DNA of 64,000 nucleotides, from assembly GCA_963836085.1 (NCBI GenBank), contig CAWIHT010000008.1:62001-126000 (forward strand), in the 5' to 3' direction. Shown piece by piece: positions 27,588 through 36,089 of this stretch. The translations under genes were made by a program, and so were the position numbers. The first letter of the stretch is position 1. Each line of letters begins with the position of its first letter. The DNA comes from JAHEEL01 sp963836085 (lineage in GTDB: Bacteria > Actinomycetota > Acidimicrobiia > Spongiisociales > UBA5794). The notes under the pieces were generated by a model that saw only the letters and a program-made list of their open reading frames with translations, was not told the origin of the DNA and did not search any database.

Positions 27588-28490
27588 TCAGCCCAATTCC
27601 TCAAGGGCCGAACGCGGAATTGAGTGCTCCCAGTCGGCGAGCAGCGTCCGGAGTGCCGCGACGAAGGCGAGTGGCTGGTCGAGGATGAGGTGATGGTGGG
27701 CTTCGGGGATCGAGACAAATGGCAGATTCCGGCCCGTCAACTCGTACATGTAGGCGGCCGTGTCGTCGGGGACGATCGTGCTGTACTCGCCACGGAAGAG
27801 CGCGATACGGCATCGCACTGAGGTGAACTGATCCTTGAATGAGACGAGGGCCTGCTTGAACAGATGCGGATCGAACTTCCACGTCCACCCGAGATCGGTC
27901 TCGTGGACGGACAGGGCGCCGACGTGGTCGACGATGAAGTCGTTCTCGCATGGCTGCGGCGGCACGAGGCGGAAGTGCCGCAGGGCTGTCGCCTTGTCCG
28001 GGTAGGTGCCGGGCGATCGGAACGCCCGGCCCCGTGCCCCTTCCTTGGACTCGGGATCGGGTCGGCGGACGGGCGTATCCACGATCACGGCTCCTGCGAG
28101 TTGGTCCCCGTGCGCCGAGGCGAGTTCGAGAGTGATACCGCCGCCGAGCGAGTGGCCGACCACCACGGGCGGGCCCGGAAAGCCAGCGGCTTCGACAACG
28201 GCGAGGATCTCAGCGGCCCACAGCTTGTGGTCGTAGTGGGGCCGGCGCCCGCTGTCGCCGTGACCGGACAGGTCGATGGCCACGGCATGCCAGTCCCCGG
28301 TGAACATCGGAGCGATGAACGACCACCAGTGAGCGTGGGCCGCGCCTCCATGGACGAATACAAGACCAGGCTTGCCGCGCGACCCCCAATCGAGGTAGTG
28401 GATATCGGTGCCGGCGACCCGGATCCGGTGGTTGTGATAGGGCGTTGTGACAGCGCGCACGAACCATGAAGGGGCAGCGGGCTCAGCCAT
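27588..28490 (-). CDS. Alpha/beta hydrolase
   Basis: 300 residues. It shows VFVHGGAAHAHWW (oxyanion region), VVGHSLGGGITLE (nucleophile Ser in GHSLGG), a catalytic Asp/Glu-bearing strand ALFRGEYSTIVPDD and PEAHHHLILDQP with the His. There is no signal peptide, so it is cytoplasmic. The ATG overlaps the stop of the PLP-enzyme gene by eight bases, so both are likely made together. The substrate is unknown. Confidence 0.88.
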   Translation of the reverse strand: MAEPAAPSWFVRAVTTPYHNHRIRVAGTDIHYLDWGSRGKPGLVFVHGGAAHAHWWSFIAPMFTGDWHAVAIDLSGHGDSGRRPHYDHKLWAAEILAVVEAAGFPGPPVVVGHSLGGGITLELASAHGDQLAGAVIVDTPVRRPDPESKEGARGRAFRSPGTYPDKATALRHFRLVPPQPCENDFIVDHVGALSVHETDLGWTWKFDPHLFKQALVSFKDQFTSVRCRIALFRGEYSTIVPDDTAAYMYELTGRNLPFVSIPEAHHHLILDQPLAFVAALRTLLADWEHSIPRSALEELG

Positions 28491-30153
28491 CAACGACCTC
28501 ATGCGGGAGTGTGAACCATCGCAAGTGCTCGAAGTCGTCGTTGAACACTTCCGCCTCGGTCTCGGCGCCGAGCGGCAAAGCGTCGTCGAGAATCGATCTC
28601 GCTTCGGCGAGGTAGTCGGAGAGCACATGATCGGCGTCTTGGCTCGGGCGGTGGTCGAACTGCATGACGCCGGTCGAGTAGTCGATCTCGCTCAGGCTGA
28701 GCGGGGCCTCTCCCCGGCCGTCGCGGTGCTCCCAGAGACCCGATGCGGCTTCAAACCGGTAGTACGGGAGGAGGCGCCAGCCTTCGTTGGCGATCAGATG
28801 CACCGCCTCGACAATGAAGTCGAAGACGAGTTCGGAGATGAAGTAGTTGAAGTTGACGCGAACCCAGCCGGGCTTGATCCCCTCACAGCCGCGTGTGATT
28901 TCGCGCTCGAACTCGCTCGAGGTCTCGAGGTCGATGTCGAGCAGGCGGTGGCCATAGGGGCCGGCGCACGAGCATCCGCCCCTTGATTGGATCCCGAAGA
29001 GATCGTTGAGGAGTGCGACGACGTAGTTGTGGTGGAGGTACCGGTCGTCGTGGTGGATGACGAAGGAGACGATCGAGAGGCGTTCCGCTTCGGGGTTGCC
29101 GAGCAGTTTGATGTTTGGGTTCGTGTTCCACGAGTTGATGGCCCTCGTGATGAACGACTCTTCGAGGTCCCTGATCCGTTCTGAACCGACGGCGTGTTTG
29201 AGTTGGAAGACGAGTCCGGCGCGAATCGACTCGACGATTGCCGGGGTGCCCCCTTCCTCTCTCGTCTCGATGTCGTCGACGTATCGATGCTCGTTTGGGT
29301 TGACGAATGCGACCGTCCCGCCGCCGGGTACCGCCGGGACCTGGTTCGTGAACAACCCCTTGCGCGCAACGAGCACTCCCGGCGTCCCCGGTCCTCCGAT
29401 CATCTTGTGAGGGGAGAAGAACACGGCGTCCTTGTATGCGGCAGGGTCGTCCTCGGGGCTCATGTCGATGGACACGTATGGGGCCGCGGCTGCGAAATCC
29501 CAGAACGAAAGGGCGTCGTGCTCGTGAAGCAGCCGGGAGACGGCCCGGGTGTCGGTGATGATTCCAGTGACGTTTGATGCCGCGGAGAAACTACCGATCT
29601 TCAGCGGTCGATCTCGGTACTCCTCGAGGGCCTGTTCGAGTTGGGCAAGGTCGATATGACCATCGGCGTCCTCTTCGATGCGCACCACGTCGGCGATCGA
29701 CTCTCTCCAGGGCAGCTCGTTCGAGTGATGCTCGAATGGTCCGATGAACACGACCGGCCGCTCGGAGACCGGGATGTGCTCGGTGAGGTGGTACTGCGAA
29801 TCGAGCTTGCAGGGGATCCGGAGACCCAGAACGGACACGAGGCGGTCGATGGCTCCCGTGGCACCCGATCCGGCGAACACCACCGCATGGTCGTCGGTTG
29901 CGTTCACGCAGGACCGAATCATGTCCCGGGCTTCCTCCCGGAACCGCGTCGTCTGGAGTCCGGTCCCCGACGACTCGGTGTGGGTGTTGGCGTAGAGCGG
30001 CAGAACGACCTCTCGCAGGTAGTCCTCGATGAACGACAGCGACCGGCCGGAAGCGGTGTAGTCCGCGTAGGTCACGCGGCGAGGTCCGAACGGTCCTGGC
30101 ACGGTGAAGTCCGAACCGATCACCGACGTGCGAATGGTCTCGACCAAATCCAT
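28483..30153 (-). CDS. Class V aminotransferase/cysteine desulfurase-like PLP enzyme with C-terminal extension
   Basis: 556 residues, longer than SufS/NifS (about 400). PLP-fold segments are VVFAGSGATGAIDRLV, FDFAAAAPYVSIDMS-like (SFWDFAAAAPYVSIDMSPED) and AVFFSPHKMIGGPGTPGVLV, where Lys of SPHK binds PLP. A Cys-rich loop GIQSRGGCSCAGPYGH sits where the desulfurase sulfur-accepting Cys would be. The last 120 residues have no counterpart I recognise. It may be a desulfurase/selenocysteine lyase-like enzyme or a kynureninase-like one. ATG 30153 is used; the open frame upstream lacks family features. Confidence 0.82.
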   Translation of the reverse strand: MDLVETIRTSVIGSDFTVPGPFGPRRVTYADYTASGRSLSFIEDYLREVVLPLYANTHTESSGTGLQTTRFREEARDMIRSCVNATDDHAVVFAGSGATGAIDRLVSVLGLRIPCKLDSQYHLTEHIPVSERPVVFIGPFEHHSNELPWRESIADVVRIEEDADGHIDLAQLEQALEEYRDRPLKIGSFSAASNVTGIITDTRAVSRLLHEHDALSFWDFAAAAPYVSIDMSPEDDPAAYKDAVFFSPHKMIGGPGTPGVLVARKGLFTNQVPAVPGGGTVAFVNPNEHRYVDDIETREEGGTPAIVESIRAGLVFQLKHAVGSERIRDLEESFITRAINSWNTNPNIKLLGNPEAERLSIVSFVIHHDDRYLHHNYVVALLNDLFGIQSRGGCSCAGPYGHRLLDIDLETSSEFEREITRGCEGIKPGWVRVNFNYFISELVFDFIVEAVHLIANEGWRLLPYYRFEAASGLWEHRDGRGEAPLSLSEIDYSTGVMQFDHRPSQDADHVLSDYLAEARSILDDALPLGAETEAEVFNDDFEHLRWFTLPHEVVDG

Positions 30154-30280
30154 GATCAGAACAGTAGAGCGCCACGCCACGCATCGAGACCCAAGCGAGC
30201 CGATTCGACCTCCTGCTGGTAGCTGGCAGCTGGCAGCTGCAGCCGGGCCCGGCCCGACACAGCCCGCAACGCCCGACCAT

Positions 30281-30312
30281 AAGTAGCACGATCTGTCACC
30301 AAGTACCACGAT
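30281..30312 (+). promoter_or_regulatory. Direct repeat AAGTASCACGAT, 20-bp period
   Basis: AAGTAGCACGAT at 30281-30292 and AAGTACCACGAT at 30301-30312 differ by one base and are 20 bp apart start to start, about two helical turns. They lie between the divergent PLP-enzyme gene and the reductase operon. They look like a pair of operator sites. The protein is unknown. Confidence 0.4.
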
Positions 30313-30334
30313 TCACAAGCATGGTGTGCAATAC

Positions 30335-30396
30335 CGGTCGGGACCGTGGAAACCCTTTGGGACCTTCGACCCTGACCGGGTGACTTCGGTCCCTAG
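30335..30396 (+). promoter_or_regulatory. Three phased DosR-like boxes and promoter of the reductase operon
   Basis: Three 20-bp elements begin at 30335, 30356 and 30377, exactly 21 bp apart. Their cores are GGGACCGTGGAAACC, GGGACCTTCGACCCT and GGTGACTTCGGTCCC. The second and third resemble the DosR/DevR palindrome (GGGACT-WWA-GTCCC) of mycobacterial hypoxia genes. A possible -10 (TTAACAAT, 30416-30423) lies 20 bp after the third box, so that box would cover the -35 region as in class II activation. The match is by eye; the regulator itself is not in the window. Confidence 0.5.
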
Positions 30397-30529
30397 AGGT
30401 AAATCAGAGACGGGGTTAACAATCCATCAACAAGCGATCCGCGGGCACGTGGACGTCACCGGACCGGGGACCGGAATAGGCGACGAAGTGGCCACCTGAC
30501 GAGGATCTTCCATTGATGGGAGTTTCCGC

Positions 30530-32803
30530 GTGGCCAGAGTCGAACTCGATATCACCAGAAGGCAATTCTTCGGTGCCGGACTTGCCGGCGCAGCCGCCAT
30601 CGGGGCAGGCACTTCACCGCTCGCGATGCGCTACCCCGACCCACCCTGGTTTGCCACGGGTGAGGTGTCTACCACCTACAACTACTGCGACATGTGTCCG
30701 TGGAAGTGCGGCATCGCTGTTCAGAGTGTCGACGGCAAGGTCATCAAGGTCGACGGCAATGTGAACGACCCGAAGAGCCGCGGCATGCTCTGCGGACGGG
30801 GCCAAGGCGGCGTTTCGTTCATGTACGACCCGGATCGCCTCCAGTCCCCGATGATCCGAACCGGTGAGCGCGGCGAAGGCAAGTTCCGCGAGGTGACGTG
30901 GGAAGAGGCGCTCGACTACACCGCCGAGAAGATCCTTGCGATCAAGGAGCAGTACGGGCCGGAGTCCCTTGCGATCTTCGGACACACCACCGGCGACTTC
31001 TGGTTCACCGACTACTTCGCTCAGGCATGGGGAACCCCGAACGCCGGAAAGCCGTCGTCATCGTTGTGCCTGAGTCCCCGCGACGAAGCCTGCAACCTCA
31101 CCCTCGGGTATCCGGTGGGCGGTCACGAACCGATGGACTGGGACGAGATCGAGTGCGTCACCTTCATCGGCAGCCATGTCGGCGAGGACAGCAGAAACAC
31201 GGTCATGCAGGACTTCATCGAGGCCCGCAACCGCGGTGCCCAGATCATCGTCGTCGACCCGCGGTTCTCGACGGCAGCAGCGAAGGCCGACCACTGGCTG
31301 CCGATCAAGCCCGGCACCGACACCGCCCTGCTGCTCGCCTGGGCAAACGTGCTGATCGAGGAGAACCTCTTCGACCGCGAGTACATCGACCAGTACGCCG
31401 TCGGCTACGACGAACTGGAAGCCCACGTCAAGGATCTTACGCCGGAGTGGGCGGCGGCGATTACCGAACTGCCCGCCGACCAGATCCGCGAAACGGCGCG
31501 GATCATGGGCCAACGGCACCCGAAGGCCGCGATCATGCCGGGCCGTCACACCACCTGGTACGGCAACGACTCGCAGCGCATGCGGACGGTGTTCATCATC
31601 AACTCGTTGCTCGGTGCCTACGGACGGCACGGCGGCATGTACTTCGACAAGTCGCCGTTCATCGACAGCTACCCCCATCCGCCGTTCGCAGTCACCGGGA
31701 GCGCCGGTGGCTGTTCCGCCGAACCAGGCGAGGTCAGCGACGAGTTGCCCCTCGGGCCGTCGGGCAAGGCTCGTGCTGACGGTGCGCGCGAGACCTTCTT
31801 GCGAGGTGCCACGGCGATGCAGGAGTTGATCGACCCGATGATCAACGACGACCCCTACCGGATCGCCGGCCTGATCGTCTACGGCGTCAACCTCCTCAAC
31901 TCAATTCCGATGCCTGCCCGCACGATCGAGGCCCTCAAGAAGCTGGACTTCATCCTGGCGGTCGACGTTCTGCCGCAAGAGCACATCGCCTGGGCCGACG
32001 TGGTATTCCCCGAGGCGACGTTCCTTGAGCGCTATGACGAACTCTCCACGGTGCCGTACAAGACGCCGTTCATTCAGATGCGCGAGCCCGCCGTCGCTCC
32101 GCTGTACGACACCATGCCGGGATGGCAGATGGCGAGGGAACTCGGCCTCCGAGTCGGCCTGGATGCCTACTTCAAGTGGGAGACCATCGAGGAGTATCTC
32201 AACACCCGCTTGCGGTCGGTCGGCTCCAACCTCGAGAAGATGCACGACGCCGGCGGCGTGATCATCCAGGAGGGCAAGCCCTACCTCGAGGACTTCGGCG
32301 ACGAGTCGCCGTTCCGCACGCCATCCGGGAAGATTGAGTTGTTCTCGGAGGAACTTGCCGAAGCCGGCTTCGACCCGATCCCGGTGTTCGAACCGACCGA
32401 GGAGCCACCGGACGGATACTTCCGGCTTCTCTACGGACGAGTACCGGTCCACACGTTCGCGAAGACCCAGAACACGCCGGCGCTGAGCGACGTCTATCCC
32501 GAGAACGAACTCTGGATCAACGAGGACGAAGCCGCCGCCCTGGGCTACTCGAACGGCGACAGGGTCTGGCTCGAGAACGAGGCTGGTGATCGAACCGGCC
32601 CGATCCCGGTGAAGGCCACCCAGCGAATCCGGAAGGACGCCGTGTTCATGGCGCACGGTTTCGGACAGCAGTCGGAAGGCCTCACCAACGCCAACGGGCG
32701 TGGGGCGAGCGACACCAAGATGATGAGCCGCTACAAACTCGATCCGATCAGCGGTGGGGCGGGGATGCGCATCAACTTCGTCCGACTGGTCGAGGGAGGC
32801 TGA
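30530..32803 (+). CDS. TAT-exported molybdopterin oxidoreductase catalytic subunit (polysulfide/thiosulfate reductase-like)
   Basis: 757 residues. The N-terminus ITRRQFFGAGLAGAAAIGAG is a twin-arginine signal. Cys53, Cys56, Cys60 and Cys88 (CDMCPWKCG...MLCGRG) would hold one [4Fe-4S] cluster. The bis-MGD fold follows, with a likely Mo-ligand Cys180 in SSSLCLSP, which fits the PsrA/PhsA/Nap side of the DMSO reductase family rather than the Ser or Asp branches. It is predicted to face the cell exterior and reduce a sulfur compound or similar acceptor. The GTG at 30530 follows GGGAG. It is first in a four-gene operon with FeS, cytochrome b and rhodanese genes. Arsenate or tetrathionate reductase are alternatives. 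Confidence 0.85.
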   Translation: MARVELDITRRQFFGAGLAGAAAIGAGTSPLAMRYPDPPWFATGEVSTTYNYCDMCPWKCGIAVQSVDGKVIKVDGNVNDPKSRGMLCGRGQGGVSFMYDPDRLQSPMIRTGERGEGKFREVTWEEALDYTAEKILAIKEQYGPESLAIFGHTTGDFWFTDYFAQAWGTPNAGKPSSSLCLSPRDEACNLTLGYPVGGHEPMDWDEIECVTFIGSHVGEDSRNTVMQDFIEARNRGAQIIVVDPRFSTAAAKADHWLPIKPGTDTALLLAWANVLIEENLFDREYIDQYAVGYDELEAHVKDLTPEWAAAITELPADQIRETARIMGQRHPKAAIMPGRHTTWYGNDSQRMRTVFIINSLLGAYGRHGGMYFDKSPFIDSYPHPPFAVTGSAGGCSAEPGEVSDELPLGPSGKARADGARETFLRGATAMQELIDPMINDDPYRIAGLIVYGVNLLNSIPMPARTIEALKKLDFILAVDVLPQEHIAWADVVFPEATFLERYDELSTVPYKTPFIQMREPAVAPLYDTMPGWQMARELGLRVGLDAYFKWETIEEYLNTRLRSVGSNLEKMHDAGGVIIQEGKPYLEDFGDESPFRTPSGKIELFSEELAEAGFDPIPVFEPTEEPPDGYFRLLYGRVPVHTFAKTQNTPALSDVYPENELWINEDEAAALGYSNGDRVWLENEAGDRTGPIPVKATQRIRKDAVFMAHGFGQQSEGLTNANGRGASDTKMMSRYKLDPISGGAGMRINFVRLVEGG

Positions 32804-32804
32804 C

Positions 32805-33587
32805 ATGACTTCTGCATTCCTCCTCGACATGAGCCGGTGCATCGGGTGCGAGGCCTGCGTGGTCGCCTGCAAGACCGGCAACGAACTGCCCATCGGACGC
32901 CAGTACATCGAACTGATCGAGCACACGGCGGGTACCTTCCCGAACCTCACGGGCGGCTTCCAGAACCAGCGCTGCTACCACTGCTCAGACGCCACCTGCG
33001 TGGCCGTCTGTCCGACCGGCGCCCTGTTCAAGGACGATGGGCTGACCCGTCTCAACCGCGATGCCTGCTCGGGCTGTGGCTACTGCGTCCAATCCTGCCC
33101 CTACGAGGTGCCGAAGATGTCCGATGGGCGTGCGAGCAAGTGTGATGCCTGCGCCTCCAATGTCGGCGGCGGCGGCTCACCGTGGTGCGTGACCACGTGT
33201 CCCGGCAAGGCGCTCAAGTACGGCGACCGTGACGAGATCCTCGCAGAGGCGCACGAGCGAGTCGATGACATCAAGGCTCGGTACCCGAACGCACAGGTCT
33301 ACGGCGAGACACAGGCCGGCGGACTCGGCCTCATCCTGGTCCTGCCGGATGATCCGGAGACGCTCAACATCCCGGCCAACCCGCCTCCGACTCCCGCTTC
33401 CGCCAACTTGTGGAAGAACTGGGTGCAGCCGATCTCGATGGGTTCGACGGCAGTCGCCGTCGCCGGCCTCGGGGTGCTCGGTGTGATCGCCAGGCGGAAC
33501 CACATTGCAGAGATGAACGAAATCGAAGGTTCAGAGGACGCAACCGTCGCTGCCGGCGACGGGGCCGAAGGGAGCGATGATGCCTGA
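32805..33587 (+). CDS. Four-cluster ferredoxin-type electron transfer subunit with C-terminal membrane anchor
   Basis: 260 residues. Four Cys groups are visible: CIGCEACVVACK, CYHCSDATCVAVCP, CSGCGYCVQSCP and CDAC...WCVTTCPG, giving four [4Fe-4S] clusters as in PsrB, DmsB and FdnH. A hydrophobic segment near residues 215-235 (MGSTAVAVAGLGVLGVIA) would anchor it. It carries electrons between the cytochrome b subunit and the Mo subunit. Like other members it has no signal and would ride out with the TAT partner. It starts one base after the previous stop and overlaps the next gene by 11 bp. Confidence 0.92.
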   Translation: MTSAFLLDMSRCIGCEACVVACKTGNELPIGRQYIELIEHTAGTFPNLTGGFQNQRCYHCSDATCVAVCPTGALFKDDGLTRLNRDACSGCGYCVQSCPYEVPKMSDGRASKCDACASNVGGGGSPWCVTTCPGKALKYGDRDEILAEAHERVDDIKARYPNAQVYGETQAGGLGLILVLPDDPETLNIPANPPPTPASANLWKNWVQPISMGSTAVAVAGLGVLGVIARRNHIAEMNEIEGSEDATVAAGDGAEGSDDA

Positions 33588-34233
33588 CACCAACGGAGAC
33601 CAACTTCTCCGCTACCGGCGCGGCCAGCGCATCATCCACGCGGTGATGGCAGGCTCGTTCCTGATCCTGCTCTTCACCGGCCTGGCGCTCGTGTGGAGCC
33701 CGCTGGCCTTCATTGCAGCCGGTGGATGGTCTCGCTACCTGCACCGGATCGCTGCAATCGGGTTCATGTCCGTTCCGATCCTCTACATCGTGTTCGACCG
33801 TGCCGGCGCCAAGGAGATCGTGACCGAGTCGTTCAAGTACGACAGCGACGATGTGGCGTGGTTCAAGAAGATGTACCGCTACGTCCTCGGCCGTACGGCC
33901 GAGATGCCACCGCAGGGACGGCTCAACGCCGGGCAGAAGCTGCACCACTCTGCGGTGATGATCTTCTCGGCCTCGATCGTGGTCACCGGGATCATCATGT
34001 GGGGTTTCAAGAGCAGCCTCAGCGCTTCGATGCTCTCGTGGACGGCGATGATCCACGATCTCTCGATGCTCGCCCTGGCGCTGCTGCTCGTCGGCCACAT
34101 CTTCTTCACCTACGTCTACAAAGCCTGGTCATCAATGGCCACGGGATACGTGCCCAAGGAGGACATGGAGCTCGAACACAGCAAATGGGTCGAGGAGCTC
34201 GAGCATGAAGGTGCCGAGACTACCCCGGCATGA
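33577..34233 (+). CDS. Membrane cytochrome b subunit (formate dehydrogenase gamma/FdnI-like)
   Basis: 218 residues with four transmembrane helices. Candidate haem ligands are His21 (RIIHAV), His56 (YLHRIA), His160 (MIHDLS) and His174 (VGHIFF). The GRLNAGQKLHHSAVM loop is typical of FdnI-type cytochromes, which oxidise or reduce quinone. It therefore connects the reductase to the menaquinone pool. This is the haem-b anchor type, not the NrfD-like anchor of classical PsrC. ATG 33577 overlaps the FeS gene; ATG 33580 is equally possible. Confidence 0.9.
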   Translation: MMPDTNGDQLLRYRRGQRIIHAVMAGSFLILLFTGLALVWSPLAFIAAGGWSRYLHRIAAIGFMSVPILYIVFDRAGAKEIVTESFKYDSDDVAWFKKMYRYVLGRTAEMPPQGRLNAGQKLHHSAVMIFSASIVVTGIIMWGFKSSLSASMLSWTAMIHDLSMLALALLLVGHIFFTYVYKAWSSMATGYVPKEDMELEHSKWVEELEHEGAETTPA

Positions 34234-34308
34234 CAAGCGGAGATAGCAAGGAGTCCGGCGTGAGCCGGCTTGGGAGCCACACGGCTCTCGAACAATGAAA
34301 GGAAAACC

Positions 34309-35220
34309 ATGAAGAACATGCGTTTCATATCGCTGATCGGGCTGTTGCTCGCTCTCGCGATGATTGCTGCGGCATGCAGCAGTGATGATGCAGCCGATGA
34401 CACGACGACGACCACGGCAGCGCCGGAGACGACCACCACGACCACCGTGGCGGCCTTCGACCTCGTGGCAGCCGCCGACGAGTACCTGTCGGCGATCCCC
34501 GAGGGCTTCCTTGCCATCGGTGATGTCCAGGTGTTCAAGGACGGCGTTGAGGCCAGCGACGCGCTCGTCGTCGACGTGCGTGAGACGAGTGAGTACGAAG
34601 AGGGGCACATCCCAGGTGCTGTGAGTATCCCGATTCGTACCGTCACCCAGAACCTTGACAAGATCCCCATGGATCGTCAGGTCTACATCTATTGCGCATC
34701 CGGCTTCCGGGCAGCTCAGACGCTGTCGGCACTCGGTCTGCTCGGTTATGACAACGTCCTGTCCTACAGGCCCGGCTGGAACGGTTGGACCGAGGCGGGC
34801 GAAGAAGTCAGCACGGAAGAAGTGATGGCTGAGGTCGTCGGCGCACCGGACGTTGCTCCGGAGATGCTTGCCGCGGTGGATGCCTACATGTCGACGATCC
34901 CCGAGGGCTTCAACTCGGCCGGCGATGCCGCCAAGTTCCTCGAGGCGGCGGACGCTGGCGCGGCCGTCGTCGACGTCCGGACTGCCGATGAGTACGCGGC
35001 CGGCCATGTCGAGGGTGCGACCAACGTTGACATCCGCAGCCTCGCCAAGGAGATCGACATGGTCCCGACCGACTCCAATACGCTGGCGTATTGCGGTTCC
35101 GGTCACCGGGCAGCCATGTCCCTCCCGGCGCTCAGCGTTCTCGAGCGGGCGAGCAGCAAGGCCTACGGCGGCAGTTACACGTCGCTGGTTGAAGCTGGCG
35201 CCCCCGTCGCCGTTCCGTAA
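34309..35220 (+). CDS. Double-rhodanese lipoprotein
   Basis: 303 residues. The signal ends AMIAAAC (Cys23), then a Thr-rich linker, then two tandem rhodanese domains of about 110 residues that are copies of each other: each begins AIPEGF or TIPEGF and carries the loops CASGFRAA (Cys129) and CGSGHRAA (Cys262). Both catalytic Cys are kept, so both domains can in principle carry persulfide sulfur. Anchored on the outer face, it is placed to feed or receive sulfane sulfur for the reductase encoded upstream, much as Sud does in Wolinella. ATG 34309 follows GAAAGGAAAACC, 75 bp after the cytochrome gene. Confidence 0.9.
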   Translation: MKNMRFISLIGLLLALAMIAAACSSDDAADDTTTTTAAPETTTTTTVAAFDLVAAADEYLSAIPEGFLAIGDVQVFKDGVEASDALVVDVRETSEYEEGHIPGAVSIPIRTVTQNLDKIPMDRQVYIYCASGFRAAQTLSALGLLGYDNVLSYRPGWNGWTEAGEEVSTEEVMAEVVGAPDVAPEMLAAVDAYMSTIPEGFNSAGDAAKFLEAADAGAAVVDVRTADEYAAGHVEGATNVDIRSLAKEIDMVPTDSNTLAYCGSGHRAAMSLPALSVLERASSKAYGGSYTSLVEAGAPVAVP

Positions 35221-35255
35221 GCAACCCGACGGACATTCGTCCGTATCAAACAGAA

Positions 35256-35290
35256 GGAGGGAGCGGCGAGAGCCGCTCCCTCCCTTGTGT
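35256..35290 (+). terminator. Terminator of the reductase-rhodanese operon
   Basis: A perfect 12-bp stem GGAGGGAGCGGC/GCCGCTCCCTCC with loop GAGA starts 35 bp after the rhodanese stop and is followed by CTTGTGTT. It marks the 3' end of the four-gene unit, which converges with the Ogt-Ada gene. Confidence 0.75.
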
Positions 35291-35315
35291 TCAGCTACTC
35301 GGCTCGACGGAAGAG

Positions 35316-36089
35316 CTACGCGGCAGGGCGGCAGACTTTGCAGGCCCGGTAGCCGTCGGCCCGGGCCGCCGCCTCCGTACGGAACTCGACGCGGTGTTGG
35401 TCGGTGATCCGCTTCGCATGTCGGCAGGTGGGGAAGCAGTAGATGCCGGTGGTGTCGCTGCCGACGAGGCGCACCCCCCGCTGCGCCGAAGTCTCGATGG
35501 CGTCCGGGTCGAGTCCCTCATGTTCGAGCAGCGTCCGCTTCATTGGCGAGCCGTAGGCGTAGTTGCCGATCCGGCCATCGGTGCGGACCACCCGATGACA
35601 GGGGATCAACACCGGGACCGGGTTGCGGCCGAGGGCGGTGCCGACCGCCCGGACTGCCCCCGGACTCCCGATCTCCCGTGCGATCCAGCCGTACGGGCGG
35701 ATCTCGCCGGGGGGAATCTCTGCGCACTTCTCCAGAACCTTGCGTTGGAACTCTCCGATCGACGAAAGGTCGACGGGGAGTCTTCCGAGGCGGCCGGTCT
35801 CAATCGCCCGGTCGAGGTGTTTCGCCAGCGACGGGGGTGGTGCCTCGACAGGGAAGGCCCCACGGGGGTGCCGTTCTTTGAACGCCTCGGGTGTGCCGAC
35901 GGCGTCCACCGGCACGAACGCCGTGATCCCCCGTCCGTTCCATGCCACGTACGCCGGTCCGGTCGGGCCTTCGATCTCGGTGAACTCATCCGCGAGGTCG
36001 GCGCCGCGCATCACTCGATCGAGCACATCACTCGGGGCGCTGTGCTTCAGCGCTGCGAGTTCCTCGGCGATCGTCTCTTCGCTGGTCAT
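35316..36089 (-). CDS. ogt: O6-methylguanine-DNA methyltransferase fused to a C-terminal Ada-type zinc domain
   Basis: 257 residues. Residues 1-180 are an Ogt/MGMT protein with the active-site PCHRVV preceded by GRNPVPVLI. The last 45 residues form an Ada-type metal-binding module (GIYCFPTCRHAKR, then CKVCRPAA), whose Cys in E. coli Ada takes the methylphosphotriester group. In Ada this module is N-terminal; here it is C-terminal and the AraC-type DNA-binding part is missing. It would repair alkylated guanine and perhaps backbone methyl groups. The start overlaps the ECF sigma stop (ATGA, 36086-36089). Confidence 0.9.
   Translation of the reverse strand: MTSEETIAEELAALKHSAPSDVLDRVMRGADLADEFTEIEGPTGPAYVAWNGRGITAFVPVDAVGTPEAFKERHPRGAFPVEAPPPSLAKHLDRAIETGRLGRLPVDLSSIGEFQRKVLEKCAEIPPGEIRPYGWIAREIGSPGAVRAVGTALGRNPVPVLIPCHRVVRTDGRIGNYAYGSPMKRTLLEHEGLDPDAIETSAQRGVRLVGSDTTGIYCFPTCRHAKRITDQHRVEFRTEAAARADGYRACKVCRPAA

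Noticed and set aside
30154..30529. Molybdenum-cofactor riboswitch before the Mo reductase
   Set aside because: The region is occupied by phased short repeats and does not show the multi-stem layout of the Moco motif; I could not draw a matching fold.
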